From Pteria penguin (lineage: Eukaryota; Mollusca; Bivalvia; Pterioida; Pteriidae), in contig CM068580.1 in NCBI GenBank assembly GCA_035048485.1, forward strand, positions 59,632,983 through 59,696,982: a DNA stretch of 64,000 bases, in the 5' to 3' direction. A program made the translations under genes and the position numbers. Under the pieces are notes generated by a model. It saw only the letters and a program-made list of their open reading frames with translations, was not told the DNA's origin and did no database searches. This document shows positions 36,201 to 51,200 of the stretch, one piece after another (the stretch's first letter is position 1; every line of letters begins with the position of its first letter).

Positions 36201-39200
36201 TCATCAAAAGCTTATTTATACCTGAAACTGTTAAGTATGAGCTATTTCCGTTTAATTGAACATTGAGGGAATGCCACATATATATTTTTCCATCTTGATG
36301 GTGATACTGCAAAAGAGAATTAGTTTGAGATTTTTGGAGTTTGACTTAAACTTTTCGAAAATATATTTCTACAGTTGAATTTTGATCTCAGAAATAAGCT
36401 CGCCTTATCTGGAAGTTTGAGTTTTTCATAAATATGTAAATGAAAACCAACTGTATTCAAATGAAACAAAATGTGTTTCCATTATTTCATGTTCAGATTT
36501 TGTCAAATCAGTATGGCTGAGGAATATTTGAAATAAGTCAGCCCCAAAGTCAAACAAGTTAAATAAGTCAAACATCAGATTCAAACCTTCCTGGATAAGT
36601 TCTCCTTTCTGTTGGTTTTTTTTTTTGGAGACATTGAGCTGACACTTATGTCATGCATTACCATCTGCCAGTAACAAGGGTAGAAAACCAGCAGTAGATC
36701 AAACATTGAAACACCCACCACTTGTGGTTGTCTCTTTGAAACCAGATTGCTGAATACAGTTTAACATTAAACACCAAGAAAATCATCCATATATTACAGA
36801 ATTCATTTGACTTGTTCAGAATTTTGAGTCTATTGTCTGTTTAACTTTGACACTAACCATAGTTTATGATCTTTCTATTGGTGCATAATTTTGTCACTTA
36901 GTAACCTTGACCTTGAGATTTGACTACTGAGTTTTGCTTTTAGCTTCATCATTACCGTACAAGCTACAGATGGCAAGTACACAGACACATCCAATGTCAG
37001 AATCTATGTCATAGTAAGTGTTGATACGAACAATTTGTTTGATTTACATTCATTGTCTTCAGAATAGATATATAGTTTTGATTTAGACATAATTCAAACT
37101 CGAAAATGTTTGTTCTTACATGTACTAGATATTGCAAACTATGGATCTTACCTAACAGTACTTGTTAAATTGCAGGGGGGGGTGTCCTCATACCTATATT
37201 AGCAAATAATGTATGGATTGTTTTTATGAATGTATATGTAATGATTTATCTGAGATTTGATTGTAGACTTTAGAAGTACATGTATATCACAACATTTTTA
37301 TTTTAGGATATCAATGACAATGCACCCATATTTGAGCTACCTTCATATAGGTCTAGAATAGACGAAAAGACTGCAGGAGGTAAGAATTTACAAATGTTAT
37401 TGAATGAGGTATCAAGTGGTACTCAGAGAGGTTCTGAAAAACACTCTAAGTTAAAAAATACCCATTTTTCAATTTCCTACAAAAGCTTCCTAATTTTGTG
37501 AAAACAAAGTCAGAAAACACTCTCCAGGAAATCACCTAGCTGACACAAAAAAGCCCCAAAACACCATTTATTCACTCATTATTCACTCATTATTCACTCA
37601 TTATTACCTGAAATCACTTGGCAGTCACAAGAAAACAAACCATATACTCACTGCCCTAAAATCACCTGGTAGGCACAAGAAGGCACATCATTTGGTTAGT
37701 TGAATTCACCAAGCAGATGCTAGAAAACATACCATTTATTCACTACCTGAAAACACCTGGCAGACGCAGGAAAATCCACCATTTACTCATTGCCAGAAAT
37801 TGCTCGGTATACACAAGCAAACACACCATTTGTTTACTACTTGAAGTCACCTGGCAGACACAAGAAAGCAGTACTACCGGTATTTGTTCACAACCTGAAA
37901 TCACCAAGCAGACATGAAACCCCTGCGTGAAGAATAAATGATTGTAGTCAGTCAAAGAGAACTTAGCCATCCATACAACATAATTGAAAAATGCTATGCT
38001 TACTTTTTCCTATTTCAATTCCTGGATTACGCCACTATGCTTAAGAGGTTGGTTACCTCCTGCTTCCATGTCGCAAAATAACTGAAATATTGTTGAAAAC
38101 AATGTAAAAACCAATCAACCAACCAACTCACTTCTTCCTATTTACATCTATGTATGTTTTTTAAACAGTTTAAATTCCTCTTGTTTGCAAACAGCTGTGA
38201 GTACATGATTGAGCCACTTCTATTTAGTCAACAACAAGTGATATGATGGAAGCAAGAAAAAGTACCATCATTCAAAGTTGTAAGAATTATGACCACATAA
38301 TAAGAGTTATTTGAGATCTTTATTTGGATTCTTTTGTATTTCCTTTTGACAGAGATCTCTTTCTACAGCTGTAATATTCATACCATTTCAGATACATTTG
38401 TATTGACTGTAAAAGCCACAGACAAAGACTCACCCACTACTGGTGCAGGAGTACTCGATTATAGCATCATGTCTGGTTCTAATGGAAAATTCATGATCAA
38501 CCAAACCACTGGAGAGATTAGAACATCTCGAGATGCCACTTTTGACTTTGATGTTCAAAAAGTTTATACAATGGAGGTAAGGATGTTGTCAGTATTTTTT
38601 GTTTTACTGAATATTTATAATAAAATTTATTCTGAATGTTCAAAATCGAAGACATTTAAAGCTAATAAAGTTTCTTGTTGATTTATTATACCAGCATATA
38701 TTGTTGATAACCTGTTTGAATTTCTCTCTCTTAAGTTCAGGAACATATGTTCAAGGTCATTGTTGGAACTTTCTTTTGTTTTTGACATCTTTTCATTTGG
38801 GGTTTGACTTTGGACTGAGAGATCTCAGAGGGTAAAAAAGTATTACTGTAATCCCACTGGTTAAGGGTCATTTCTGTGTTCTTCAGTGTCTTTACCTTGG
38901 AAAGACTTAAACATGTGACAGATAACTGAAGATACTTGCAAGCAAGTTTTGTACAATATATTTTTAGTACTATAAGTCCGAATTTATGCTGAGTTATTTA
39001 AATTTCTTGTAACCTAGGTGATGGCCCGTGATCGTGGACAACCACCTCTTAGTGCCACCGCTAGTGTTATCATAGATATCATCGATGCTAACAACAAAAA
39101 TCCATACTTCCAGCCATCTACACAGAGAGCAGATGTTTACGAAAGTAAGCTACATTCTATAAGTAACTTACCCATTTGATTCTGAAATGAAATATACTGT

Positions 39201-42200
39201 TTGTTGTTATCACATGTGATACAGTGTTAAACAGAAGTAAAAAAGAATTGCCATAGAAACCATAGAAAGTGGTCAGACTAAACTGACATTTGGAAAGGTG
39301 TTCTCTATATATGTAATTTATGATTGTAACCTTGTAATATAATTACATGTATTAATATGATGGGGTTTTTAATTTATACTTCTGTAATGAAAAATTATAT
39401 CGGTCATTTAATGGAAAAACCTCAAGAAAATTGGTGTGTAGAAATACACTTTTGTTCTCCTTCCATCACACAAATAGATTTCTATACTTAGTTTTATATG
39501 AATAATTTGTTTTATTCCTGTTTTACGTCACACCAGGTTTATTGCACTTAAATTGTGACGCCATCTACCCAATGTAATTCACAGAAGTTTAGACCTATTC
39601 GAAGGACCCATCCTAATCAGTGAGGGATGTTTTACATATCACTTCTCTCATGACACAGGACCAGGATATTTACTGTGTCTTCCAAATACAGGACAAAGAC
39701 AAGACAGTGGCAGGATTCAATTTCAGGTCCTCTCCATCACAAGCCCAGACCCTTACTGATTAAATGATACTGGCTGTTATATGAATAAAGATATTAATTT
39801 GTTGAATGTTTGGCAGTAAAGCAAAAAGATAATCCACATCAGATCTGATTTTCATTATGCAAACATTTTCTTCTTGTTGACTGTTAAATTATACATTGTA
39901 TGATTCTTTTCAGATGTGGTATTAGGATTTTCAGTGTATACAGTCAAGGCATTTGATCCTGATGACAATGCTGTCCTTAATTATTTCTTCTCTGAACCCA
40001 TAGAGGCTATTACACCAGAAGGGGTCAAGGTTGACCGAACTCGATATGACTTCACTGTAAGTGATATTGTGAATTACCTTCAATGCCCAGAGCCATGTCT
40101 TATGCAATCAGATTTATATGTTTAATGCATATGTATAATTTTCTATGAAGTTTTCTATCAAGTTTGTTATATGTAAATATTTTTACAAAAAGAAAGATAT
40201 ATATCATTTATAGATAGATTATTTGTAATTCTGCATTTTCACCTGCCTCTACCTTCCCTTTTGCTATCATCTGAAGACTAGAATTGGAAGTATTAGTGAA
40301 TTATTGTACTGAATATTGATATTTTTCATCAACAGCAACTGTTCAAAATAGACCAAGGTACTGGAGTGGTTAGAACCAACAGCAAACTTGACCGAGATGC
40401 TGCCTCTGTAGTTACCATTACCATGAATGTAGTGGATGTATCTGCTTCCCCTCAACAAACAGGAACAGGTAAATCAGTTTTATGGGCCAGATTTCAAACC
40501 AAAATTCGGTCTATGAAATGTAATGAACATATGTCTGTCTGTCCATCTACATCATTAATTTGAGTTAGCTCTTACGTCTAAGTTCGTTACAGAAAGACCA
40601 TTGGCAATAACACTTTCAAATTTCACATGCAAATAAACCTTGATGAGCTCTATCCAGTGAAACTTTGTGACCTTGACCTTGAAAATTCTCAGTTTCAAGG
40701 TCAACTGTGTAATTGACTTTAGTTCAATTATAGAAATAATGTGAGAGTTATATCTTTCAAACTTTACATGTAGATAGACCTTGATGAGCTCTATACATTA
40801 AAACCTTTGTTTGTGACCATGACCATGAAGGTTTCCAGCTTCAAGGTGAATTGCGTAATTGAATTTAGTTGCAAAACCATAAACAAAAACTCTTTCAAAC
40901 TTCACATGTAGATAGACCTTGATGAGCTTTATCCATTGAAATCCATTGTGACCTTGACTGTGAAGAACCCCAGTTTCAAGGTCAAATGTGTAATTGAATT
41001 TAGTTCAACTACAGAGAGATCGTGAGAGTTGTCTTTCAAACCTCACCCATAGATTGACATTGATGAGTCTTATTCCTGGTGTCTTTCTTTTGTGACCTTG
41101 ACATTGAAGGTTCCCAGTTTCAAGGTCAAAAGCATATTTAAGTTTAGTTCACTTACAGAAAGATCTTCAGAATTAGATCTTTCATACCACACACATAGAT
41201 AGACCTTGATGGGCTGTAACCCTGAATGACCTTTGTTGCCATGACCTTAAAGGTGCTCTGTTTCAAAGTCAAATGCGTAATTATTCCCCCCTCAATGAAG
41301 TTTGACCATAAGAATTAGATCTTCCAAATTTCTCATTCTGCTCTAAATAATTGTTAATGCTTCGCAATCCGCCCATACTGCCTTTGATGGGTTCTTGTGT
41401 GGTATTATTCAAAACTTTTGATGAAAATTGAGAAGGCCTAGTCATCAGTGTTCTGGAAATTCCTTTGAACCAGTTTTATAATCATATCATGGGGGGTGTT
41501 TACAGTCAAAAACTACCAGTAGGACATATTTAGTTAACATCAATGTTCCAACTTAATTTTTATGATGCAGCTATCTTATAATGATAATGCCCATAGAATC
41601 AACTTTTAAAGCCAATAATATCAATGTTAGTCTAAGATCCTTTGACCATAAATTCATATAACACTGATACAGAGATAGGTTTATGATCGGAAAAATCAAT
41701 TAATAAGAGTGAACACAATATATATGTAATTTTACATGCATAAATTTGAAATGTTGATTACTATTTTAAGGTACACTGATTGTGGTCATCTTGGAGTACA
41801 ATGACCAACGTCCAGAGTTCTTGCCATACCAGAATCTGACCATAGCAGAGGAACAACCTATCGGGTCTTTTGTTGTGGCATTGCTCGCAAAAGATGACGA
41901 TGATCCTATTGCAGAATATAACTTAGTGGAAAATCCTTTTAACTTTTTCTCAATCGGATATCAAACTGGTAAATCACTGAATAATTAATGTTTATTTGAT
42001 GTTGGTAACAGCTATGAATTGAAGTTTCATAATACGTAATGACATCAGTTTTAGTTCAGCAGCATTTCATGTGGTGAATGGGATAATTATCCCCCTGCAA
42101 ACGAAGTTTAGGGGGGATATATTGAAATCACCTTGTCCATCTGTCTGTGTGTCTGTCCAGGAAACTTTAACCTTGGCCATAACTTTTTAACCAAAAGGAA

Positions 42201-45200
42201 TGGGACCTTCATACTAAACATGTGTATTTCTTGTGGCAAGACTTTTCTGTCAGTACCAAAATTTTAAGACTTTGTGAACTTGACCTTGACGTTTTACCTA
42301 CTTTTGAAAAATTTTAACCTAAGCCATAACTTTTGAACCAAAAGAGAAGGGGCCTTCATACTACACATGTGTGATCCTTGTGGCAAGACCTTTCTGTCAG
42401 TACCAAAATTTTAAGACTTTGTGAACTTGACCTTGACGTTTCACCTACTTTTGAAAAATTTTAACCTTAGCCATAACTTTTGAACCAAAAGAGATGGGGC
42501 CTTCATACTACACATGTGTAATCCTTGTGGCAAGACCTTTCTGTCGACACCAAAATGTTTTGCCTCATGATCTTGATCTTGACATTTAACCTACTTTTAA
42601 AAAACTTTAACGTTTGCTGTAACTTGTCGTGAACGAGAGAGAGGGATTCCATATTACATGTGTGTGACAAGTTTTACCCAGCCACCTTGACCTTGACCTT
42701 TGACCTTCCTCTTAAAAACTTATATATAAAGAGATTTTATTTTCGCAAAACTGCTGCCCCTGATTTATTCGTGAGTTGAAATTTAAATGTGTACCTGATG
42801 TTTCTGGTTTGAATTCTAAGTAGTAGATCTTTCATATTTCGCATGTACCGTATATACTCGCTTATAAGGACGACTCAACTATAAGACGACCCCCCTGATT
42901 CAGAGAAAAAATCTAGTACTTTAGCTTTGACCCGCTTATAAGACGAGGTTAAAATTCCGTCAACTAACACGATGTATAGTGTGTCATATGTTTAACGAAT
43001 ACGAAATGTGTTTCGGTTAAACTAGAAACAATCGATTGATTTTATTAATTTTTTCAAATCGAGTCGTACCGGCGTATGATCCTAACGTAACTATCGCAGA
43101 ACCATGAGAGAAAAGAAGGAAGGGGTTATATATTGTTGCATATAAGTGCTATATCTAAGTTGTTTGTGACTTGGAATTTAAACGAACTGCGTTATTTCGT
43201 TCCCATTTATAAACAATCAAATTATTTGGAGTACGTACTAATTAAACAATAGCCTCGTGACATTTACCTGGACATCGCATCCATTTATTTGTTTAACGCT
43301 CAGCGGCGGTGCGTGCTATGCAGTGAGAACTGGGTTACTTGGGGAGGTGTGCAGTGAAGCATCGAGCAGGTTATTAATCGATGTGATAATTTGATTACAT
43401 GGCAGCACCGTTATATACATTTACGTTTAAGTTTAAATACGGTGGATGATGTAAACTCGGCGGTACAGTCAAAATATATAATATTGTTCCAGAATCGCCG
43501 TACAGATACTGGAAAACTATCATGCGAGTCACGTTTACCAGTAGCACACGTTTCAATTTTAGTTTTTTTTACGCATAAGATTCCGAAAAATTTGAGTTCC
43601 CAAATGAAATTAACTTTGTACTACGATTATAAGACGACCCCCCGACTTCTGGAAAGCAATTTAAGTCCCAAAAACTCGTCTTATAAGCAAGTATATACGG
43701 TAGATTCTTTATGAATAGAGCTTTCATTTCACCAAGTCCATGGCTTTTGACCTAGTGACCTTTACCTTGGTCTTTGCCCTACTTTGAATTTTGTTGTCGG
43801 GATGGGGGGTAGGTATATATATGTATTTACTTCCTAAACTTGAAGAGTTATTGCAGGACTTTTGCAATGGGTATTACGTGCAAACAGGGGACACTTATCC
43901 CTCCCATACACCTCAGTTTAATTGGGATTCGCATTTGTCTGAATATGACCTTATATATATGAATTATAATCCATCACATGTACTGGTATATTTGTCTTGC
44001 ACTTACATCATTAATTTACATAATTTATACGTAGATCTACATACTAAGTAGCCGTATTGTCACTGATTCAGACCAAAAAGACTAGGTATTTCAGTGTTGT
44101 TCTAAACATTTACTGAATTTATTGAATATGAATGAAATTCAATACAATTTTATTCAGATAAAATACATGCGTCATGATGTTAAAATTGAATAAACAGTAC
44201 ATGAAATCAATGAAATTTAGAATGTATCGTTTCATGCACATTGATTACTTGTCAGATTACAGATATGTAAAGACAAGTCAAAATGACTTGGTATTGTGTG
44301 ATAACGGGGGTCAAATTGACACAGTTTATTGATTTTACAGTTGGAAAAATTGGTGTTTTTTAATTTGGCGAATTTTTTTCATCCACCAATAAAGGCAAAA
44401 TTTCCATCATGCCAAAATTACCTGATATATGGTATTATTATGACTATTCACCTTCCTCTACATGTACTTTGATTATTCACCATCAACCTATTATTTTTTC
44501 TAATGTTACTCTCTGTAGTAATGCTGAACTTCAGTAACTACAATTTATACTATAATGTTTTATTATTGTCTTTGTTCCTTATCTGTATCTGGATGTATAT
44601 TTTTATCCCGAACCTCTATGAATTAGGAGCAGTGTTTGTGTCATCTGCTTGATTGATATAAATGATGATGAATTTCCATTTTGATCGACTTTGTATGTTT
44701 AACAAATTAATACCTTTTCTTTCATGTTGTTAATTGAAAATTGTCTGTAGATTTACTCAAAATGATGTTACACTGAACCAATAAAGACCTGATTTCCACC
44801 AATTTTAATACAGGATCAAGATGTAAATGCACAATCCTATTACTTGAAATGGATGGTTTGTTGGTTGATTGGTGTTTTACTTCGCTTTCAACAATTTTTC
44901 AGTTAAATCGGGACATGGAAGCAGGAGGTACTCGAAATGGACAAAATAAGTTATGAAAATTAGAAAAAGTGTTTTGATCTTCGATGAAACTCACTGTTGT
45001 TTAGTCAATCAATCATATTTGTAATCATTATACTGTGTTTACATAATGATTGGTTCTTATTACAGGTGTTGTAAGCATTAACAGCAGAATAGATTTTGAG
45101 TCGGTGGAATCGACATATTTCAAGGCCTCTGTTTGGGATAGTGGTGTTCCTCGTCTGAACAACTCAGCTACGGTTTATGTCACTATCTTAAACATCAATG

Positions 45201-48200
45201 ATAACTCTCCAGTTTTTACAAAAGTAAGTTGATAAATTTAGTTTTGTTCATTCTGCTAAGGACGGTATTCATGTAGCATAGACTTTTGGGGGTTTTTATG
45301 ATAAAAAGATAAAAAATTTCCATCTAAAAAAATTATTCAAGCAGTTATCTTTGTTATTTAGTTTATTTAACTTAATACAGAAGTTTTTAAAATAGATTGA
45401 TATCAAATATTTGTATATTACTAACAGAATTTAACAGATTATTTTCATGAAGAATTACAAATTGAAAGAAAAAGCCATCTCAAAGAAAGATAACTCTTGA
45501 ACTACTTGGAATTGAAGAAAGATAACCGTTGATCATAAGTCATTTTCAATCTATTAACAGGCCGCTTATGATGTCACCTTACCAGAAAATACTCCTGCCA
45601 ACACATTTGTTGTTCAAGTGCAGGCAACTGATAAAGACAAGGGAGATTATGGGAATGTTCGATATACATTGGCAGACAACAGATTCTACATCAATGACAC
45701 AACAGTAAGATCAAATGATCTATAGACATTTATTGAATTTTAATGAATAATAATATTAATAATAATCTTTTTCTGTTTTGGTAAAATTATCTTAAAAGTA
45801 ATTTAAATTATAGGATAAAATTGAAATATCATTTGTATTTTGATAGAGTTCCGGGGCAAACATTATTATTCAATTTTTAATATTTTTACTGTCAAGAGCG
45901 ATATAGTATTTTACCTATTGTTGATGAAAGAACATAAACATAAACTTGAAGCCAATGTAAAGAATACTTCATATACAGTAGAAATCCTCAGCTACTCATT
46001 GCCTAGGTCCAAATTTGAACCAGAATCTGATATATACTCTAAGAATTGGTGAAAAACTTATTAAGGTTTTGTCTAACAACAAAATCCTGAATGTTCATAT
46101 ACTAAATGACTGTTGATAAATATATATATATAATAAGAAAATGATAGATTAAAAATAAATTTGAATCTAGTGTATATTGTTTTTTTTTTTTACTTAATAT
46201 TCTCTCTATTCCCAGGGAATGATATATGTAGCAAATGGAGCTGTATTAGACCGAGAAACCGTAGGAGATATTGACATTCAGGTCACTGCTTACGACAGCC
46301 CCTTAGACGCAACTGTCCGAAGAGAAACTGTCGTAACAGTATGTATGAAAATACAAATTTTTATTGTTTACACTTTATTGGTCATGATCCCTTTGAATAT
46401 TTTTCTCCATATAATTTATATAGTCAATTTTTGATTTTGCTTTTAAATTGTTTATTGAGCAAAAGTGTACATTGAAAATGAAGAAGTCTTCACAGTTTTA
46501 CAGTTTAAAATGACTTAAAATGTTTTGATAGGTCTATATTTACCTAGAAGACATCAATGACAACCCGCCAGTTTTCAACCAGAGGGAATATATTACGACA
46601 ATTTTCGAGACCATACCGATCTTCACAGAAGTGTTACAAGTGTTTGCTTCAGATAATGACATTGGAAATAATGCTTTACTGGCTTTCCAGAAAGTACCAA
46701 ACTCTGGAGATCCAGAAGGTAGGCAAGGCTGTAACCCTCTTTTGATTTGGGAGAACTTTATAGTATGCATTTTTTAAGAAAATAAAAACATGAAATGATT
46801 GTAAGGCAGAGAATATTTCTGTATTTTTCTGACGGTTACATTGGTAAGGCTTTAAGAGTTTTGATCAGAGAGAGATTAATGTTCTCATGGGCTGTGCAAT
46901 TCTAATTGCCACAATGAGATGATACAACACATCTTTTGGGTAAGACCCATTAAACTTAAGTTGACCGTAAGTATGAACTTGCCAAGGAATCTTTGTTTCT
47001 TCAATGGATTTTTTACACATGTATCAATAAAAATAAATTGCTTTGAAATGTTTAAGGTACCACGACACTATATCTTAAACACTTTAGAATAAATAAAAGC
47101 AGAAAGAAAGAAAGAAACACATAAAATATCTCTTTGCATATTGAAATGCAGTTTTCCTATATTCCAATGTCAGATTCTAAAACGGAAGATGAATATATGC
47201 TTGAACTGATAGATAAATCTTGAATTCTAATATGACTTAAGATAGTATTCCCCATATGTTTCATAGAACTTGCCCAGTGATTATTCTTCAACTTATTTCC
47301 ACTCATGTACGCCATGCCTACTATACCACCACAGTTCTTTATGCTTCGCCTCATTTATTATCTGAAAACTGAATTATTGCTTTTTATGCAACTGAATTTG
47401 TCCTCTTTAGAAACACATTAAAATAGAAATAACAACTACCTAGCAACGATTTATTGTTCAGTAATTCTCCCATACGGCGGCTTGACGATAATTTGATTGG
47501 TTCATTTCAACTCTGGACAATAAACCATGGCTATAGGTAGTTCTTATTTCTTAAGTAACAGTAAAGTCACTATGTAATTATTCTTTCTAATCAATGAAAT
47601 GCTCTGCTTGAAATTCTTAGATCCTTCTGTGAACATACTCTTTATGACATAATAATTTTTTCTTTATTCAGGCTACTTCAGCATTGATCAGAGATCTGGT
47701 AGAATACGAGTCAGTCGAAGTTTGCTGAAGAAATCGGGTACATATGTCTTCTATATAGAAGCAAGAGATGAGGCTGGATTTGGACCATTTAATGATACAG
47801 CCAAAGTAACCATCATTGTCCAGGAAGCTGTCAACTCACCTCCCAAATGGATTATTCCTCCAGTGGAGAATACAACCATTTATGTACTTGAAGTAAGTAT
47901 AGTGATTATTTAGATCACATATCTTCATAAACTTTATTTCTCATTCTGTACTACACTTAGCATGTTTTACCTTTGAAAAAGCAAATTATTATCCAAGCAT
48001 TACCATCATGTCTTGTATAGCCTCTTACCTCATGTACAATTTAAACAGTCATTAGTTGCTCAGTACTCAAAGGTGACTATAGAAATGCACTTTCAAAATA
48101 CATGTATCTATTGATGAAAAATTTACAGCACTACAATTTTTGGTAAATTTTTTAGCAAATTTAAGGTCCCATATCAAATCATATCATATCATATGATTTG

Positions 48201-51200
48201 AGCTACATTTTGTTCAAAAAATACAAATATTATCCCTCAGCAATGTTTTAGATTTAATGTTGACCCGTCTTGATCTCCCGCAGGAACAGTACTTGGGAAT
48301 GTTAGTATATGATGTAAAAGCCGAAGATGAAGACAGCGGTGACAACGGCATTGTAGATTACGGCTTCATTCAAAATGGACAATATACCACCGTTACTCCA
48401 GAGTTCAAGATTAACTCAATTACGGGTGTCATCAGAGCACAGATGGTGTACGACCGAGAAACGGTTGATAAATATCTGGTGAATGATTAGTGTGCTACCA
48501 TTCATTATATATATGATTGTTGATGCTTTGGTACCTCAGTCAATATAGCATCTTTGAATCAACCAATAAAACAAATCTTGACTGTATGATTGAGAAGCCA
48601 GTTTATGTATCTGTGGAAGTATATAAAGATGTTCACAAAAATATGATCGTTGAAGTTAGCTGTAGGTCACTCTCAATGTGTTATAAAAGATAAGCAATAA
48701 GTAAAATTTAAATCCAAAATGTTCAATATTACAGCTTACAGTGTCTTAGTTAAAAATTAATATCCAGCCATATTGAATACAGAAATTACTCATATTTTTT
48801 TAAATATGATACATGTATAATGAATAAAGATGTAAGGTTTCCTGCATAAATTAATAAGGAAAGACATCTAAGTATTCAGACAGCTGACTGTATATTGAAT
48901 CCAAAATAGGACTATAACAACTGGGGTTTTTTTTGGTTATTTTCAGCTTTTATTGGTTGCAAGAGACAGAGGGAACCCTTACCTAGAGACCACTCGTTAC
49001 CTCAACGTACAGGTGTTAGATGTTAACGATAACCCACCTGTCTTTGCTCGTAGTTCTGTAAGTATTTACTAAACTAGATTTGTTTTTCTGGAAATCTTTA
49101 TTTTGATACTTGTATTCTTATTCCTTGTAAAGAGATGAAAATCACTCTTTTAATAGCCATCTCTATACTGAATTGTTTCTACCAGATATTTTGTACTATG
49201 ATATCAAGAAAAGGAGGCAAAGCAGCTCAGTTTGTAAGTTGCTTGGCTCATAATTGAGAGGTCCAAGGTTCAAATCTCACTGGTAGCTCAATTGTGTACT
49301 GTCTTGTGGACTAGACAGTAGAAACCGATGCCACATGTCACGAAAGAGGTGCCTGGTGAAAGATCACTCACTGCTTCTGTCAGAGATCGGCCCATTGCCT
49401 TGGTCTATATCTTCTATTATGCTGTCAACATATAAGGGAAATAATCCTTGCATGACATTAAACAGGAAAAGAGTTAAAAGTAAAGAGGTTAAAATAGAAT
49501 AAATGTTAATTTAGATCTTTATAAATTGTGGGACTTCAGTCTTCCCCACAAATTACTATGCATGAATTTAAGTGAAAAAGTTTAATGTGTATGTGTTTCC
49601 ATTTCAGAATGGTGAAACTCGACCATATATATTTGACGTGTCAGAAAATGCACCTGTTGGTAAGGACGTTGGTAGAGTGACAGCCACCGACCGTGATTTA
49701 CCACAGTATACCCGCATATACTACTACATCATAAGTAAGTCGACAAATCGGTGATTTTATTAAATGATTAAGGTTTTGTATATGTTTTGACATATATTTT
49801 TTCTATTCATCTTTTAAAAAAAATTATTCAGAGCTACAATTTTTTAAAACTACAGCAATAATAAAGGTTTACAATTTAAGGGGGCTAGAATGCTGCAATG
49901 GCATGTAGCCTATAATGTCTTACACTAAGTTTTATCATCAGTTGACATATATGGTAGGCTTAACATTATACCTGGTGAAGGTCAATGGTCTACACCACAA
50001 CTTAACAATGGTTGTTATCATAAAGGTACAAAAGCTTCTGTAGACACTTAAGCTTACCTTTATTGTATGCCCTGCTAATAAAATTGTAGAGGGATATACT
50101 GGTTTCACTGGTCATCTGTCTGTTCTTCCATAGACAGAGCATTTCCAGGCTGTAACTTGATGCCTGCCGCTGCTATTCAGTATTCAGTAATAAGTTAATG
50201 AAAAATGATTATTTTCTTCCTTTCCACAGGTGGTAATGAGAGAGGACTTTTCTTCATGAATCGTACCACTGGTATTTTATATGTGGCCAAAAAGCTGGAT
50301 AGAGAGGCACAAGGAATATACAACCTTGACATACAAGCCACCAATAATGTCAGTGATTACACTGTAATTACAAGCAGAAGACGACGTGCCCTTGACCCCA
50401 GTATCGTCACTGCCGTAGTCAGGATCGACAATACTAATGATAACCCACCACTCTTCAAACAAGATCTGTATCATGGATGTAAGTCAATGTATAGAGAATG
50501 AATAATATTTGTGTGTTCAAAGTTGTTTGAAAATAAAGACAAATGTGTAATATTTCACTTTTTCTGAATAGAGTGTTCCCATATATCCTTGTTTTCCTCA
50601 AATTAGCTTGAGTTATTTCCCTTATAAAGAGTACCACTCTCAGTCTTAAACCATCACTGTTCATATAAAACTGCTTGATTTAATTTAGTTTTGTAATATA
50701 ATTGCATTGTATAAATATATGTTTAATTATATTTACTGATTAATTGAGACAGAAGTCATGAAATCTGTCCTGATAATTAGTAAATTTCTAAAAAATTTAA
50801 TGAAGTTTAAATGGTAATAATGGAAAAAGTCTGAGAGTTGTATTCCAATATGGTCGCTAATGCTAGTAGTGTGACATCATAAGGGAAGACTCTAAATGAT
50901 GAATGTTGTCTTCTGTAAGTGAACACTGATAGTGTTATCTAATCATTTGATTTTATATATACATTTTCAAAAATTAGTGGTATATCCCATCCATCAAATT
51001 TTTTCTCTGGCGACATACTAATTTCAAACGTTTTCTTAACCTTGACATCAATATTCACACCATCGTGGCAGAATTTTACATATGATGAGAAATAGTGCAG
51101 ACTTAATGTACCAATTTCTTAGAATATAAAACATGTTTGAAAGGAGTTAAATAATAAGGAATGAATCTAATTTGTTTTTCGTTGGATGAAAGTATATTAG

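Noticed and set aside
43391..43714. 107-residue open frame in the TIR element
   Set aside because: No transposase motif, no splice context and no recognisable family. It is best read as chance in the element.
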